Shown: piece after piece, positions 8,682 to 17,803 of the stretch
Position numbering within the stretch: position 1 is the first letter of the stretch
How the letters are laid out: every line of letters starts with the position of its first letter
Origin: Nostocoides sp.
GTDB taxonomy: Bacteria > Actinomycetota > Actinomycetes > Actinomycetales > Dermatophilaceae
Reading direction: 5' to 3'
Assembly (NCBI GenBank): GCA_016716625.1
Contig: JADJVJ010000001.1
Location: 310,001 to 374,000, forward strand
DNA length: 64,000 nt
Notes under the pieces: model-generated
The model's input: only the letters and a program-made list of their open reading frames with translations
Database searches by the model: none
Told to the model about the DNA's origin: nothing
Made by a program: the position numbers and the translations under genes

Positions 8682-8708
8682 TCCGCGTCGTCTCTCAGTC
8701 CGTGCTGG

Positions 8709-9638
8709 TCAACGCAGGCGGACGCCCACCTCGGCGGCGACCGCCTCGACCATCGCGATGAGTCGGGCCGTTCTGGCCGGCATGGACTCCCGGTAATGCG
8801 CGATGGTGAGCAGGCCGGGTCCGACGAAGGCCCACGCGCGAGCCCGGGCCCACGTTGCGTCGTCGACCTCCCCTTCCTCGCGAAGGACCTGGCGGGCGGG
8901 TGCCTCGAACATGCTCCATGCATAGAGGTAGTCCACCGACCGGTCACCGACGCCAAACCCACCGAAGTCGATGACGCCCGACACCTGCCCTACCGGATCG
9001 ACGAGAAGGTTCTCTGCGGACAGGTCGGTGTGAACAAGGCACGGCGGCGCGGGCGGGGGCGGTACCTCCCGCAGCCGACTCCACGCCGTACGCACGGCCG
9101 ACGGGTCGAACAGGTCGGCGAGGGCGCTCGCTGCCTGATCAGCCCAGGCGTCGATAGTGTCGGTGACGGGCTCGCCGCGCCGGTACCCGCCGGCTGCTGC
9201 GCCGCCGGGGGCCTCTGCCGGGTCGAGACCGTGGAGGGTGTGGAGGACGTGGCCGAGGGTGCGCGCGAACCTCTCTTGCTGGCCCAGGGTGAGGTTGCCG
9301 GGCGGCTCACCCTGCACCCAGGACACCACCGTCCAGGGACGCGGGAACTCACCGGTCGGCGTACCGACGACCACGATGGCGGGGACCGGGACCGGGAGCC
9401 TCGGCGCGAGGTGAGGTAGCCAGTGGACCTCGTTGAGCAGGTCCTCGGCGTAGTCCTCCGTGCGGGGCAGGCGCACCGCGAGGTCCTCCCCGAGTCGAAA
9501 AACCCAGTTGCTGCTCCCAGAGGCCAGGCTTCGGCGGATGTGAAGCCCCGCCAGGTCGGGCGCCTGCGCGCGCAGCAGAGCGGCGACAGCGTCGGGCCCT
9601 GGGGTGTCTTCAGGGATCGCAGAGGAGGGCGCACTCAC
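8709..9638 (-). CDS. Aminoglycoside/macrolide phosphotransferase-family kinase
   Basis: This 309-residue protein has the APH fold: an N-terminal 'SGSSNWVFRLGEDLAVRLPR' nucleotide loop and lysine-equivalent region, the hinge 'WTVVSWVQGE', the catalytic loop 'HTDLSAENLLVD' and the metal-binding 'VIDFGGFGVGD'. The family phosphorylates aminoglycosides, macrolides or small metabolites with ATP or GTP; the substrate here is unknown. The GTG at 9638 is chosen because upstream in-frame sequence is low-quality and runs antisense into the pilin-like gene. It is antisense to, and sits inside, the Tad locus, which suggests a later insertion. Confidence 0.8.
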   Translation of the reverse strand: MSAPSSAIPEDTPGPDAVAALLRAQAPDLAGLHIRRSLASGSSNWVFRLGEDLAVRLPRTEDYAEDLLNEVHWLPHLAPRLPVPVPAIVVVGTPTGEFPRPWTVVSWVQGEPPGNLTLGQQERFARTLGHVLHTLHGLDPAEAPGGAAAGGYRRGEPVTDTIDAWADQAASALADLFDPSAVRTAWSRLREVPPPPAPPCLVHTDLSAENLLVDPVGQVSGVIDFGGFGVGDRSVDYLYAWSMFEAPARQVLREEGEVDDATWARARAWAFVGPGLLTIAHYRESMPARTARLIAMVEAVAAEVGVRLR

Positions 9639-9812
9639 CCGTTCATCATCGCCTGCGCGCGGACGCGCTGCTGGGGCCGTCGCTGCATCCACAACCGCGC
9701 CCGAGCGTGTCGCTCTGTCCACAGACCGCCGACGCGCTGTTGGCGTGCCCGGCGGTGCACCCCTTGACTGGGGTCGAGGGGCACCGTGCCCCATGCGGAG
9801 GAGTGAGAAGTC

Positions 9813-10028
9813 ATGCACCACAAGGTCATTCGCAGGATGCGCAGGCTCTCCGATCGGCGTCGCGAGATCGTGCGGCGGGTCGAGGCCGGGATGACGACGG
9901 CCGAGTATGCCGTCGGCACGATCGCCGCGTGCGCGTTCGCCGGGTTGCTCATCCTGGTCATCAAGTCCGGACCGGTCCGCTCCATGCTGGCCAAGATCAT
10001 CAATGCCGCACTCTCCTCTGCGCTCTAG
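9813..10028 (+). CDS. DUF4244 pilin-like protein of the Tad locus
   Basis: This 71-residue protein has a basic N-terminal segment, then 'AGMTTAEYAVGTIAACAFAG', the Flp/type IV pilin-like pattern with a Glu five residues after the Gly that precedes the hydrophobic helix. This fits processing at the Gly by a prepilin peptidase. It belongs to the DUF4244 family found between tadC and tadE in actinobacteria, and could be the pilus subunit. The next gene begins inside it (26-bp overlap), so they are cotranslated. Confidence 0.85.
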   Translation: MHHKVIRRMRRLSDRRREIVRRVEAGMTTAEYAVGTIAACAFAGLLILVIKSGPVRSMLAKIINAALSSAL

Positions 10029-10389
10029 GGGCGGGTCGAGATCGTCCGAATCGGGTATGGCGACGGTCGAGTTGGCGGTCGCTCTGCCAGCAGCCGTGCT
10101 CGCGGCCGCGTTGATGGCGGGGGTGGTCAGGCTCGGCGTCGATCAGCTGCGCTGCGCGGACGCCGCCGCGGCAGCCGCCCGCGTCGTGGCCCGTGGGGAA
10201 CCGTCGGCGGCCGGGACCGCGGCTGCCCGGGCGCGGGCCCCAAGCGGGGCGCTCACCTCGATCGAGGTGACCTCCTCCGCTGTACGGGTCCGGGTGATGG
10301 GTGCCCGGCCGGCTCTCCTCGGATGGCTCCCGGGGGACTTCGCCCCGCAGGCGACGGTCATCGCGGCCCGCGAGGTCGTTGCCCCATGA
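10003..10389 (+). CDS. TadE-like pseudopilin
   Basis: This 128-residue protein has a basic start, then 'ESGMATVELAVALPAAVLAA', the TadE-type pseudopilin pattern with a Glu soon after the processing point and one hydrophobic helix. The rest is a small extracytoplasmic domain with a single Cys ('QLRCADAAAAAAR'). TadE-like minor pilins are needed for Tad pilus assembly. The ATG at 10003 overlaps the DUF4244 gene; an internal ATG at 10057 would remove the basic leader, so 10003 is preferred. It is coupled to the next gene by a 4-bp ATGA overlap. Confidence 0.78.
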   Translation: MPHSPLRSRGGSRSSESGMATVELAVALPAAVLAAALMAGVVRLGVDQLRCADAAAAAARVVARGEPSAAGTAAARARAPSGALTSIEVTSSAVRVRVMGARPALLGWLPGDFAPQATVIAAREVVAP

Positions 10390-10793
10390 CCTCTCGTCGG
10401 CAAAGGCCAGACGCCTGGACGCGGGGGGTGACGGAGGAAAGGCAGGTCAGCGGCGAACGAGGTTCGGTGGTCCCGCTCGTTGTGGTGCTTCTCGCGGGGG
10501 CTCTCGTGGGCGTGGTGGCCCTGGGCGCTGTCGCCGGCGCCGCCGTGGCGGCTCGGCACGCGCGCACCGCAGCCGACCTCTCGGCCCTGGCCGGGGCCCG
10601 GGCCTGGCTCGAGGGCGGATCACCGTGTGCCGTATCCGCGGCCCACGCCACGCTCAACGGCGCCCGCCTCACCACCTGCGACGCCGAAGCCTCCGGTGCG
10701 GTCACCGTGGCGGTTGAGGTCAGCCTCTGGCTGCCATGGTCCGGACGGACGCGATCAGCAAGAGCCGAAGCCCGGGCAGGTCCGGCTCCCTGA
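10386..10793 (+). CDS. TadE-like protein of the helicase/secretion neighbourhood (Rv3654c-like)
   Basis: This 135-residue protein has a polar N-terminus, 'GERGSVVPLVVVLLAGALVG' as a pilin-like membrane helix, then 'HARTAADLSALAGARAWLEG' typical of the helicase/secretion-neighbourhood TadE-like family. Two cysteines ('SPCAVS' and 'LTTCDAEA') probably pair outside the membrane. It is the last gene of the Tad run and converges on a small membrane protein gene. Confidence 0.75.
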   Translation: MTSRRQRPDAWTRGVTEERQVSGERGSVVPLVVVLLAGALVGVVALGAVAGAAVAARHARTAADLSALAGARAWLEGGSPCAVSAAHATLNGARLTTCDAEASGAVTVAVEVSLWLPWSGRTRSARAEARAGPAP

Positions 10794-10869
10794 GCGGGGC
10801 TCGCCGATCAGCGGCTGTCTGCGCCCACCCACCCGTCCGGGCACACCGCGTCTTGAGTGGTCGATCGTC

Positions 10870-10883
10870 GGGGTCATGACCCC
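10870..10883. terminator. Palindrome between convergent genes, possible bidirectional terminator
   Basis: GGGGTCATGACCCC is a perfect 14-bp palindrome in the 116-bp spacer where the Tad run meets the opposing small membrane protein gene. There is no T tract, so termination is only suggested by position. Confidence 0.35.
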
Positions 10884-10909
10884 CACAAGCCACCACCGAG
10901 CGCGTGTGC

Positions 10910-11266
10910 TCAGGAGTTGCCGGACCCGGGTCGGCGCTCCTGAGCGAGCGGGGCCTGCGGGGAGGCGCTCTGTTCATCGAGCCGCTTCTGGGCGGCGATC
11001 GTGTCGGCCTTGGCGCGGGCTTCGAGGTCGCGGTGTTCGCGGCGCAGCCGGGCGCTGCGGCGCATCCCGGCCCGCAGCAGCACCCAGCCGAGCCAGAAGA
11101 GCGAGACGACGACCATGCCGAGGATGAGGAAGGTCACCGGAGGCAACTCGAGCGTGCCGAACGGCAAGGTGATCAGGATGTCCTTGTCGATGCTGGCGAC
11201 CCCGACGACGAGGAGATAGCCCGCGCCCGCCGCAAGGAGGACGAGGATGATGCCGACGGCGATCAC
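10910..11266 (-). CDS. Small membrane protein, LapA-like
   Basis: This 118-residue protein has two membrane segments (about 1-23 and 45-65) followed by a basic, Arg-rich cytoplasmic helix ('RRSARLRREHRDLEARAKA') and a polar tail. This is the layout of LapA/DUF1049-like proteins. Their role is not settled. It lies alone between the Tad run and the helicase gene on the same strand as the helicase. Confidence 0.6.
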   Translation of the reverse strand: MIAVGIILVLLAAGAGYLLVVGVASIDKDILITLPFGTLELPPVTFLILGMVVVSLFWLGWVLLRAGMRRSARLRREHRDLEARAKADTIAAQKRLDEQSASPQAPLAQERRPGSGNS

Positions 11267-11379
11267 GGGGGAGCCTTTCGATAAGAAGTCCGCAACCTCG
11301 CCATGCTATCCACGGGGATCGTGGCCCGCCCGGCGACCGGCGATTCCGTGACCCGGTCGTTCCGAGGCCAAGATTCCGG

Positions 11380-13695
11380 TCAGGGCTCGGCGAGGTCGAG
11401 CCAGCGGATTGCCCCGGCCTTGTCCAAGGGCTCGTTACCGTTGCCGCACTTTGGTGACTGGATACAGGCCGGGCACCCCTGCCGGCACCGACACGCATGG
11501 ACGGCCGCCGCGGTCGCCGCAATCCACTCCTCGAACGCCTCGAAGCCGCGGGCCGCGAACCCCGCGCCCCCCGGGTACCCGTCATAGACCATGATCGTCG
11601 GCAGCCCGGTGTCCGGGTGCAGGGCGGTCGACACCCCACCGATGTCCCAGCGGTCCGCGGTGGCCACCAAGGGAAGCACCCCGATCGCGGCATGTTCGGC
11701 CGCGTGCGCCGCCCCTGGGACATCCGGGCCGGCGATCCCCGCCGCCTCGAGCCCCTGCGGCGCCGCGGTCCACCACACCGCCCGGGTGGTCAACGTGCGC
11801 TCGGGCAGGTCGAGCGCGTGCTCCCCGAGCACCTCCCCGCCGGGCAGTCTGCGGAGGAAACCGGTCACCTGCGAGGTCACGGTGACCACCCCGCGGCTCA
11901 CCTGCAGCGCACCCACCGGTCGTGCCGCCTCGGGTTCGACGATCCGGAAGCTGCTCACCGACTGCGCATGGGTGGTCCAGCCGGGGTCTCCGCGCACGAC
12001 GGTGGCGACGGCCTGTTCGAGGTCGAGCTCGGTGACGACCCAGGTGTCGCCCTGGTGGACGTGGACGGCGCCGGTGTGGACCTGGCTGTGCGCGGACGCC
12101 TCATCCACCGTTCCGAGGACCCGGCCGGTCCGCGCCTCGACGACCGCAACGACGCCCTGGGCGCCGCGCAACGAGACATGGTCGCCGGGCCGGTCCTCGC
12201 GTGCCCAGAACCAGCCGCGCGGACGACGCCGAAGGATCCCGCGGTCCACGAGCCCGTCAAGCAGCCGACGAGCCTGCGGTCCGAACAGATCGAGCTCGTC
12301 CTCGGTGAGCGGCAACTCGGCCGCGGCCGCCGCCAGATGCGGGGTGAGCACGTGCGGGTTGGTCGGGTCCATGACCGTCGCCTCGACCGGTTCGGCGAAC
12401 ACCGCCTCGGGGTGCGAGACGAGGTAACTGTCGAGGGGATCGTCTGCGGCAACGAAGACGGCAAGCGCCTCCGCCCCCGAGCGGCCGGCCCGACCGATCT
12501 GCTGCCATAGGCTCTCCCGTCGCCCCGGCCACCCGGCGATGAGGACCGCGTCCAGCCCGCTGATGTCGATCCCGAGCTCGAGCGCGCTGGTTGCCGCCAG
12601 CCCCCGGAGCCGTCCCAAGCGCAGGTCCGCCTCGAGGGTGCGGCGCTCCTGGGGGAGATAACCGCCTCGGTATGCCGCGATGGTCGCCTCCAGCTCGGGC
12701 CGCACCTGGGCCACGAGCCGGCGGGCCGCGGTCGCGAGGGCCTCGGTCCCGGCCCGGCTGCGGGCGAAGGCCAGGCTTTGGGCATCCCGGGCCACGAGTT
12801 CGGCCAGGAGTTCGGCCGCCTCGGCCGTCGCCGATCGACGGCCCCCATCGAGCATGGGCGGCTCCCACAGCGCGACCGTTCGGGCCGGGCGGGGTGACTC
12901 GTCCTGGGTCACCGGGACACACGGCAGCCCGGTGAGCCGTTCGGCGTGCACGGCCGGGGCCCCCACGGTCGCCGAGGCCAGGATGAAGACCGGCTCCGCG
13001 CCATACCGGGCACTGACCCGCCGGAGCCGCCGCAGGACCGCCGAGACGTGTGACCCGAAGACCCCCCGATAGACATGGCACTCATCGACGACGACGTAGC
13101 GCAGCGAGCGCAGGAAGCGGGACCAGCGTTCGTGCCCGGGCAGCAGGCTGTGGTGCAGCAGATCGGGGTTGGTGAGCACGACGTTGGCGTGCGCGCGCAC
13201 CCAGCGGCGTTCCTCGGGCGGGGTGTCGCCGTCATACGTGGCCGCCCGGACTCCAGGCAGCGCGAGCCGCTCGATGCGGGCCAACTGGTCGGCGGCGAGC
13301 GCCTTGGTCGGCGCCAGATAGATCGCCGTCGCGCCGCGCCCGCCCGGAGCGAATGAGCCCTCATGAGCCGCGGAGAGCAGCGGGGCGAGGTACCCCAGGG
13401 ACTTTCCGGACGCCGTACCCGTGGCCAGGATGACGTGCTCGCCTGCGGCGATGTGGTCCATTGCGGCCCGTTGGTGGCCCCAGGGGGCGGCGATCCCGGA
13501 GCCGCGCAGGGCCTCCACGACCACTGGGCTCACGTCCTTCGGCCAGTCGGTGAGTTGACCACCGCGTGCGGGGATGACCTCGGTATGCCGCAGCCGTCCG
13601 GATCGTGACCCCGCCGCGAGGTCGGCGAGGAGCTCGGCTGGGGTGCCCACCCGGCATACGGTAACCGCCGCCACCCACGACGTGACCGCGCTCAC
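11380..13695 (-). CDS. DEAD/DEAH-box helicase with C-terminal DUF1998 zinc module
   Basis: This protein of about 771 residues has helicase motif I 'LATGTASGKSLGY', motif II 'DECH', motif III 'LASATVG', and in the second RecA domain 'SALELGIDISGLDAVL' and 'WQQIGRAGR'. The C-terminal DUF1998 region has 'CRCRQGCPACIQSPKCG', a four-cysteine metal site seen in MrfA/YprA-type helicases. MrfA relatives act in DNA repair, so a repair role is plausible here. The gene marks the helicase/secretion neighbourhood and is divergent from hppA. The GTG at 13695 is used; a later GTG is also possible. Confidence 0.85.
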   Translation of the reverse strand: MSAVTSWVAAVTVCRVGTPAELLADLAAGSRSGRLRHTEVIPARGGQLTDWPKDVSPVVVEALRGSGIAAPWGHQRAAMDHIAAGEHVILATGTASGKSLGYLAPLLSAAHEGSFAPGGRGATAIYLAPTKALAADQLARIERLALPGVRAATYDGDTPPEERRWVRAHANVVLTNPDLLHHSLLPGHERWSRFLRSLRYVVVDECHVYRGVFGSHVSAVLRRLRRVSARYGAEPVFILASATVGAPAVHAERLTGLPCVPVTQDESPRPARTVALWEPPMLDGGRRSATAEAAELLAELVARDAQSLAFARSRAGTEALATAARRLVAQVRPELEATIAAYRGGYLPQERRTLEADLRLGRLRGLAATSALELGIDISGLDAVLIAGWPGRRESLWQQIGRAGRSGAEALAVFVAADDPLDSYLVSHPEAVFAEPVEATVMDPTNPHVLTPHLAAAAAELPLTEDELDLFGPQARRLLDGLVDRGILRRRPRGWFWAREDRPGDHVSLRGAQGVVAVVEARTGRVLGTVDEASAHSQVHTGAVHVHQGDTWVVTELDLEQAVATVVRGDPGWTTHAQSVSSFRIVEPEAARPVGALQVSRGVVTVTSQVTGFLRRLPGGEVLGEHALDLPERTLTTRAVWWTAAPQGLEAAGIAGPDVPGAAHAAEHAAIGVLPLVATADRWDIGGVSTALHPDTGLPTIMVYDGYPGGAGFAARGFEAFEEWIAATAAAVHACRCRQGCPACIQSPKCGNGNEPLDKAGAIRWLDLAEP

Positions 13696-13820
13696 AGCGC
13701 CACCCCCCGATAGTGCTCGTGACGGCAATCACCGATAAGGTTCACGCGGCGCCCCGCGCGTGCGGCACTGCAGCCGCGTCGTCTTCGCTGGGGCGGAAAC
13801 CACCCGTCAAGGAGGATGGA

Positions 13821-16163
13821 ATGGCACCCCTCGGACTCGCTTCGGCGCAGACGAGTACCGCCGTGGACCTCACGGGCACGAACTTCACTCTCGTCGTCGT
13901 GGTTGCGGTCATCGCCCTCGTCGCGCTCGTTATGGGGTTCGTCTTCCGTCAACAGGTTCTCGCCGCGGATACCGGCACAGACAACATGCGCACGATCGGT
14001 GCGGCCGTCGAGGAGGGGGCCCAGGCCTACCTCGCTCGGCAATTCAAGACGCTCGGGCCGTTCGTTGCCCTCGTCTTCGTCCTGCTCCTCTTCCTTCCCG
14101 CCGACAGCGGCGCCGTGAAGTGGGGCCGTTCCGGGTTCTTCGTCCTCGGGGCCCTCTTCTCCGCGGCCATCGGCTACCTCGGCATGAGCCTGGCCGTCAA
14201 GGCCAACGTCCGGGTCGCCTCCGCCGCCCGTCAGGGTTCGCGGGACGACGGTATGCGGATTGCCTTCCGCACCGGCGGCGTCGTGGGTATGGCCACCGTC
14301 GGCCTCGGTCTCCTCGGTGCCTCGATCGTCGTCCTCATCTACAAGGGCGATGCCCCCAAGGTCCTTGAGGGCTTCGGTTTCGGCGCAGCCCTCCTCGCGA
14401 TGTTCATGCGGGTCGGCGGTGGCATCTTCACCAAGGCCGCCGACGTCGGCGCCGACCTCGTCGGCAAGGTTGAGGCCGGCATTCCCGAGGACGACCCGCG
14501 CAACGCCGCCACCATCGCGGACAACGTCGGGGACAACGTCGGCGACTGCGCCGGCATGGCTGCCGACCTCTTCGAGTCGTATGCCGTGACCCTGGTCGCC
14601 GCGCTCATCCTCGGTTCCGTCGCGTTCGGCGCCTACGGCCTGGTCTTCCCGCTCATCATCCCGGCCATCGGTGCGGTGACCGCTCTGCTCGGTGTCTTCA
14701 TCACCAAGGCCCGCCCGGGTGAGAACCCGCTCAAGGCGATCAACCGGGGCTTCTACATCGCTGCTGCGGTCTCGGCCGTGCTCTCCGCGATTGCCGCCTA
14801 CACCTACCTGCCCAAGACCTACGCCGAGCTCGGCTCCCGCAACGAGGCGGTCGCCGCCCTCACCGGCGACCCGCGCCTGGCCGCGGTCCTCGCCGTCATC
14901 ATCGGCATCGTCCTGGCCGGCATCATCCTCTGGCTCACCGGCCACTTCACCGGCACGGACAAGCGCCCGACGCAGGATGTCGCCCGGACCTCGCTCACCG
15001 GCCCGGCCACCGTTGTCCTCTCCGGGATCGGCGTCGGCCTGGAGTCCGCGGTGTACACCGCGGCGATCATCGCCGGCGCGGTCTACCTCGCCTACATCCT
15101 CGGTGGCGGCGCGGTCGCGCTCTCGCTCTTCCTCATCGCGCTCGCTGGCTGTGGCCTGCTCACCACGGTGGGTGTCATCGTCGCCATGGACACCTTCGGC
15201 CCGGTCTCGGACAACGCCCAGGGCATCGCCGAGATGTCCGGGGACGTCGACGGCGAAGGCGCCCAGATCCTCACCGAGCTCGACGCCGTCGGGAACACCA
15301 CCAAGGCCATCACCAAGGGCATCGCGATCGCGACCGCGGTGCTCGCCGCGACCGCGCTGTTCGGGTCCTACACCGACGCCTGGCAGACCGCGCTCGGCAC
15401 CCTTGACCTCAAACCCACTCCGGAGAACGTCGAGGCGGTCAGCACGATGACCGGGCTGGTCACCTCGCCGAACACCCTGGTCGGCCTCATCATCGGTGCC
15501 GCGGTCGTCTTCCTCTTCTCGGGTCTGGCGATCAACGCGGTCACCCGGGCAGCGGGCGCGATCGTCTTCGAGGTTCGCCGCCAGTTCCGCGAGCACCCGG
15601 GGATCATGGACTACTCCGAGAAGCCGGACTACGCCAAGGTCGTCGACATCTGCACCCGCGACTCGCTCCGCGAACTCGCTACCCCGGGCCTGCTCGCCGC
15701 GCTCATGCCGGTGGCTGTCGGCTTCGGCCTCGGCATTGGCGCACTCGCCGGCTTCCTCGCCGGGGCCATCGGTGCCGGCGCGCTCATGGCGGTGTTCCTC
15801 GCGAACTCCGGTGGCGCCTGGGACAACGCGAAGAAGATCGTCGAGGACGGCCGTTACGGTGGCAAGGGTACGGACGCCCACGCCGCGACCGTCATCGGTG
15901 ACACCGTTGGTGACCCCTTCAAGGACACCGCCGGCCCGGCCATCAACCCGCTCATCAAGGTGATGAACCTGGTCTCGGTGCTCATCGCACCGGCCATCGT
16001 CACCCTCTCGATCGGCGCGGGGGCTTCCGCCCCGGTCCGTCTCGGGATCGCGGGTGTCGCCTTCGTCATCGTCATCGCGGCAGTCGCGTACGCCAAGAGC
16101 AAGGACCTCGCCATCGGCGGCGGGGACGTGCCCGAGGCGGCGATCGAGAAGGCCAGCGCCTGA
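13821..16163 (+). CDS. hppA: Membrane proton-translocating pyrophosphatase, K+-independent type
   Basis: This 780-residue polytopic protein couples hydrolysis of pyrophosphate to proton pumping. It has the catalytic stretches 'DVGADLVGKVEAGIPEDDPR', 'DNVGDNVGDCAGM' and 'GGAWDNAKKIVEDG'. The sequence 'GNTTKAITKG' has Lys where K+-dependent enzymes have Ala, which marks the K+-independent class. The ATG at 13821 follows the strong ribosome site AAGGAGG at 13809-13815. It is divergent from the helicase gene and followed by a hairpin. A soluble pyrophosphatase gene (ppa) lies 31 kb to the right, so the cell has two ways to use pyrophosphate. Confidence 0.95.
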   Translation: MAPLGLASAQTSTAVDLTGTNFTLVVVVAVIALVALVMGFVFRQQVLAADTGTDNMRTIGAAVEEGAQAYLARQFKTLGPFVALVFVLLLFLPADSGAVKWGRSGFFVLGALFSAAIGYLGMSLAVKANVRVASAARQGSRDDGMRIAFRTGGVVGMATVGLGLLGASIVVLIYKGDAPKVLEGFGFGAALLAMFMRVGGGIFTKAADVGADLVGKVEAGIPEDDPRNAATIADNVGDNVGDCAGMAADLFESYAVTLVAALILGSVAFGAYGLVFPLIIPAIGAVTALLGVFITKARPGENPLKAINRGFYIAAAVSAVLSAIAAYTYLPKTYAELGSRNEAVAALTGDPRLAAVLAVIIGIVLAGIILWLTGHFTGTDKRPTQDVARTSLTGPATVVLSGIGVGLESAVYTAAIIAGAVYLAYILGGGAVALSLFLIALAGCGLLTTVGVIVAMDTFGPVSDNAQGIAEMSGDVDGEGAQILTELDAVGNTTKAITKGIAIATAVLAATALFGSYTDAWQTALGTLDLKPTPENVEAVSTMTGLVTSPNTLVGLIIGAAVVFLFSGLAINAVTRAAGAIVFEVRRQFREHPGIMDYSEKPDYAKVVDICTRDSLRELATPGLLAALMPVAVGFGLGIGALAGFLAGAIGAGALMAVFLANSGGAWDNAKKIVEDGRYGGKGTDAHAATVIGDTVGDPFKDTAGPAINPLIKVMNLVSVLIAPAIVTLSIGAGASAPVRLGIAGVAFVIVIAAVAYAKSKDLAIGGGDVPEAAIEKASA

Positions 16164-16181
16164 CGCTCACCCCACGGCTTT

Positions 16182-16221
16182 CTGCCGGATCCTTCGCCCG
16201 CGCGGCTGAAGGGTCCGGCAG
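16182..16221 (+). terminator. Hairpin after hppA
   Basis: Arms at 16182-16195 and 16208-16221 pair over 14 bp with one T-G wobble, around a 12-base loop. There is no T tract. Its place 18 bp after the hppA stop and before the next gene suggests transcript termination or 3'-end protection. Confidence 0.55.
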
Positions 16222-16245
16222 AGGCGCATCTGGGGCCGGACGGCA

Positions 16246-16251
16246 TACATT
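16246..16251 (+). promoter_or_regulatory. Predicted -10 element TACATT of the methyltransferase gene
   Basis: TACATT lies 9 bp before the ATG at 16261 and overlaps a CGGCATAC octamer at 16241-16248. It implies a leaderless or nearly leaderless transcript. Only spacing supports this. Confidence 0.35.
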
Positions 16252-16260
16252 GGAGGCCTC

Positions 16261-17763
16261 ATGAGCACCCCACTGCCCCGCCTCGACACCGACCTCATCG
16301 CCGCGCTGCGCGCCGACCTCACCCGGGCCGACTTCACCGTCGCCGGGGTCACCGCCCTGCTCGGTCCGATGGCCCAAGATGCTCTCGACCGGGAGCAGGC
16401 CCTGCCCGCGCAGCGGGTCACCGCGGCCCGCAGCGAGCCGTGCGCCGCGCTCATCCGGCTGTTCACCCTCGGCGACCCGGTCGATGCGGCCGATGTCCAG
16501 CGGGCCTTGCCGAGCCTGGGTGTGCTCGGCGCCACGACGCTGGGCCTGGTGGCGCCCGAGGGTGACGCCGTCGTGGCGCTCGTCGACCTGCGGCCGTATG
16601 CCGCCGACGAGCGGACCTGGTGGATCGCCTCCGACCTCGCCGAGCTTGCCACCGGCCGCCCGGTCGCGCCCGATCACGTCCTCGGCATCGGCGGAGCCTC
16701 GGCAACGCTGGCGTCCTGGACCCCGCGCCCCACCGTGGCCCGGGCCCTCGATGTTGGCACCGGCTCCGGGGTCCAGGCCCTGCATCTGGCCGAGCATGCC
16801 GAGCAGGTCACGGTGACCGACCTCAGTGGCCGCGCGCTCGCCTTCGCGCGGTTCAATGCGGCTCTCAACGGAGCGAACTGGGAGATCCTCGCCGGGTCCA
16901 TGCTCGAGCCGGTGGCGGGTCGCCGTTTCGACCTCATCGTGAGCAACCCGCCCTTCGTCATCACCCCGCGCCGGCCGGACATGCCGACTTTCGAGTACCG
17001 CGACGGCGGCGCCGCGGGGGACGCCATCGTCGCCGATCTCGTGCGCCGGGTCGGTGATCATCTCGAGCCAGGCGGGGTTGCTCAGCTCCTCGGCAACTGG
17101 GAGATCCCGGCGGGGGCGACCTGGTCCGATCGGGTCCGTGGGTGGCTCGAGGGCACCGGCCTGGACGCCTGGGTCGTTCAACGCGAGGTGCAGGATCCTG
17201 CCGAGTACGCCGAGACCTGGGCCCGCGACGGCGGTCACCACGCGGGCACGGCCGACTTCAACACCATGTACGCCGCCTGGCTTGATGATTTTGCCTCCCG
17301 GGAGGTGGCGGCCATCGGTTTCGGGGTCATGACGCTGCAACGGCCGGCGGTGCCCCGGGCGCCGTTCGTCGACCTCGTTGAGGTGCGCGGCCCGGTCGCT
17401 TCGCCGATGGGGCCGGCCATTGCCGCGGGTCTGGCGGCCCGCACGTGGCTCGCGGAGCACTCCGATGACGACGTGCTCGACATCGCCTGGACCTGCCCGC
17501 CGGACGTCACCCAGGAACGACATAGCCGTCCGGGCGATCTCGCCGACGCGGTCATGGTGCTTCGTCAGGGTCGTGGGCTCGGCCGGAGCATGCCGCTGAC
17601 GACGGTGACCGCGGCCTTGACCTCGGTCTGCGACGGGGACCTCACCGCCCGTCAGGCCGCGGCGGCCATCGCCGGGCTGCTCGATCTCGATGACGATGCG
17701 GTGCGCACGGAGGTGGTCGCCTTCCTGCGGGATGCGACCAAGGACGGCCTGCTCGTCCGCTGA
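16261..17763 (+). CDS. SAM-dependent methyltransferase (PrmC-like small-domain type)
   Basis: This 500-residue protein has an N-terminal region without clear motifs (about 1-150), then a Rossmann methyltransferase domain with 'ALDVGTGSGVQALHLAE' (motif I), 'VTVTDLSGRALAFARFNA' and 'VSNPPFVI'. The NPPF motif is typical of enzymes that methylate a planar nitrogen, such as PrmC (release-factor glutamine) or nucleic-acid adenine methyltransferases. The C-terminal 120 residues form an extra domain common to actinobacterial homologues. The substrate is unknown; a protein-glutamine or RNA target is inferred only from NPPF. Confidence 0.75.
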   Translation: MSTPLPRLDTDLIAALRADLTRADFTVAGVTALLGPMAQDALDREQALPAQRVTAARSEPCAALIRLFTLGDPVDAADVQRALPSLGVLGATTLGLVAPEGDAVVALVDLRPYAADERTWWIASDLAELATGRPVAPDHVLGIGGASATLASWTPRPTVARALDVGTGSGVQALHLAEHAEQVTVTDLSGRALAFARFNAALNGANWEILAGSMLEPVAGRRFDLIVSNPPFVITPRRPDMPTFEYRDGGAAGDAIVADLVRRVGDHLEPGGVAQLLGNWEIPAGATWSDRVRGWLEGTGLDAWVVQREVQDPAEYAETWARDGGHHAGTADFNTMYAAWLDDFASREVAAIGFGVMTLQRPAVPRAPFVDLVEVRGPVASPMGPAIAAGLAARTWLAEHSDDDVLDIAWTCPPDVTQERHSRPGDLADAVMVLRQGRGLGRSMPLTTVTAALTSVCDGDLTARQAAAAIAGLLDLDDDAVRTEVVAFLRDATKDGLLVR

Positions 17764-17803
17764 CTCCCTGGGTCGGTTGGTGACACCCGCGTCGGAAAAC
17801 AGT

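Noticed and set aside
13692..15881. A very long open frame antisense to hppA (about 729 codons)
   Set aside because: It is a shadow of high-GC codon use: strongly biased toward Asp, Glu, Gly and Arg, with no domain, and hppA is a certain gene on the other strand.
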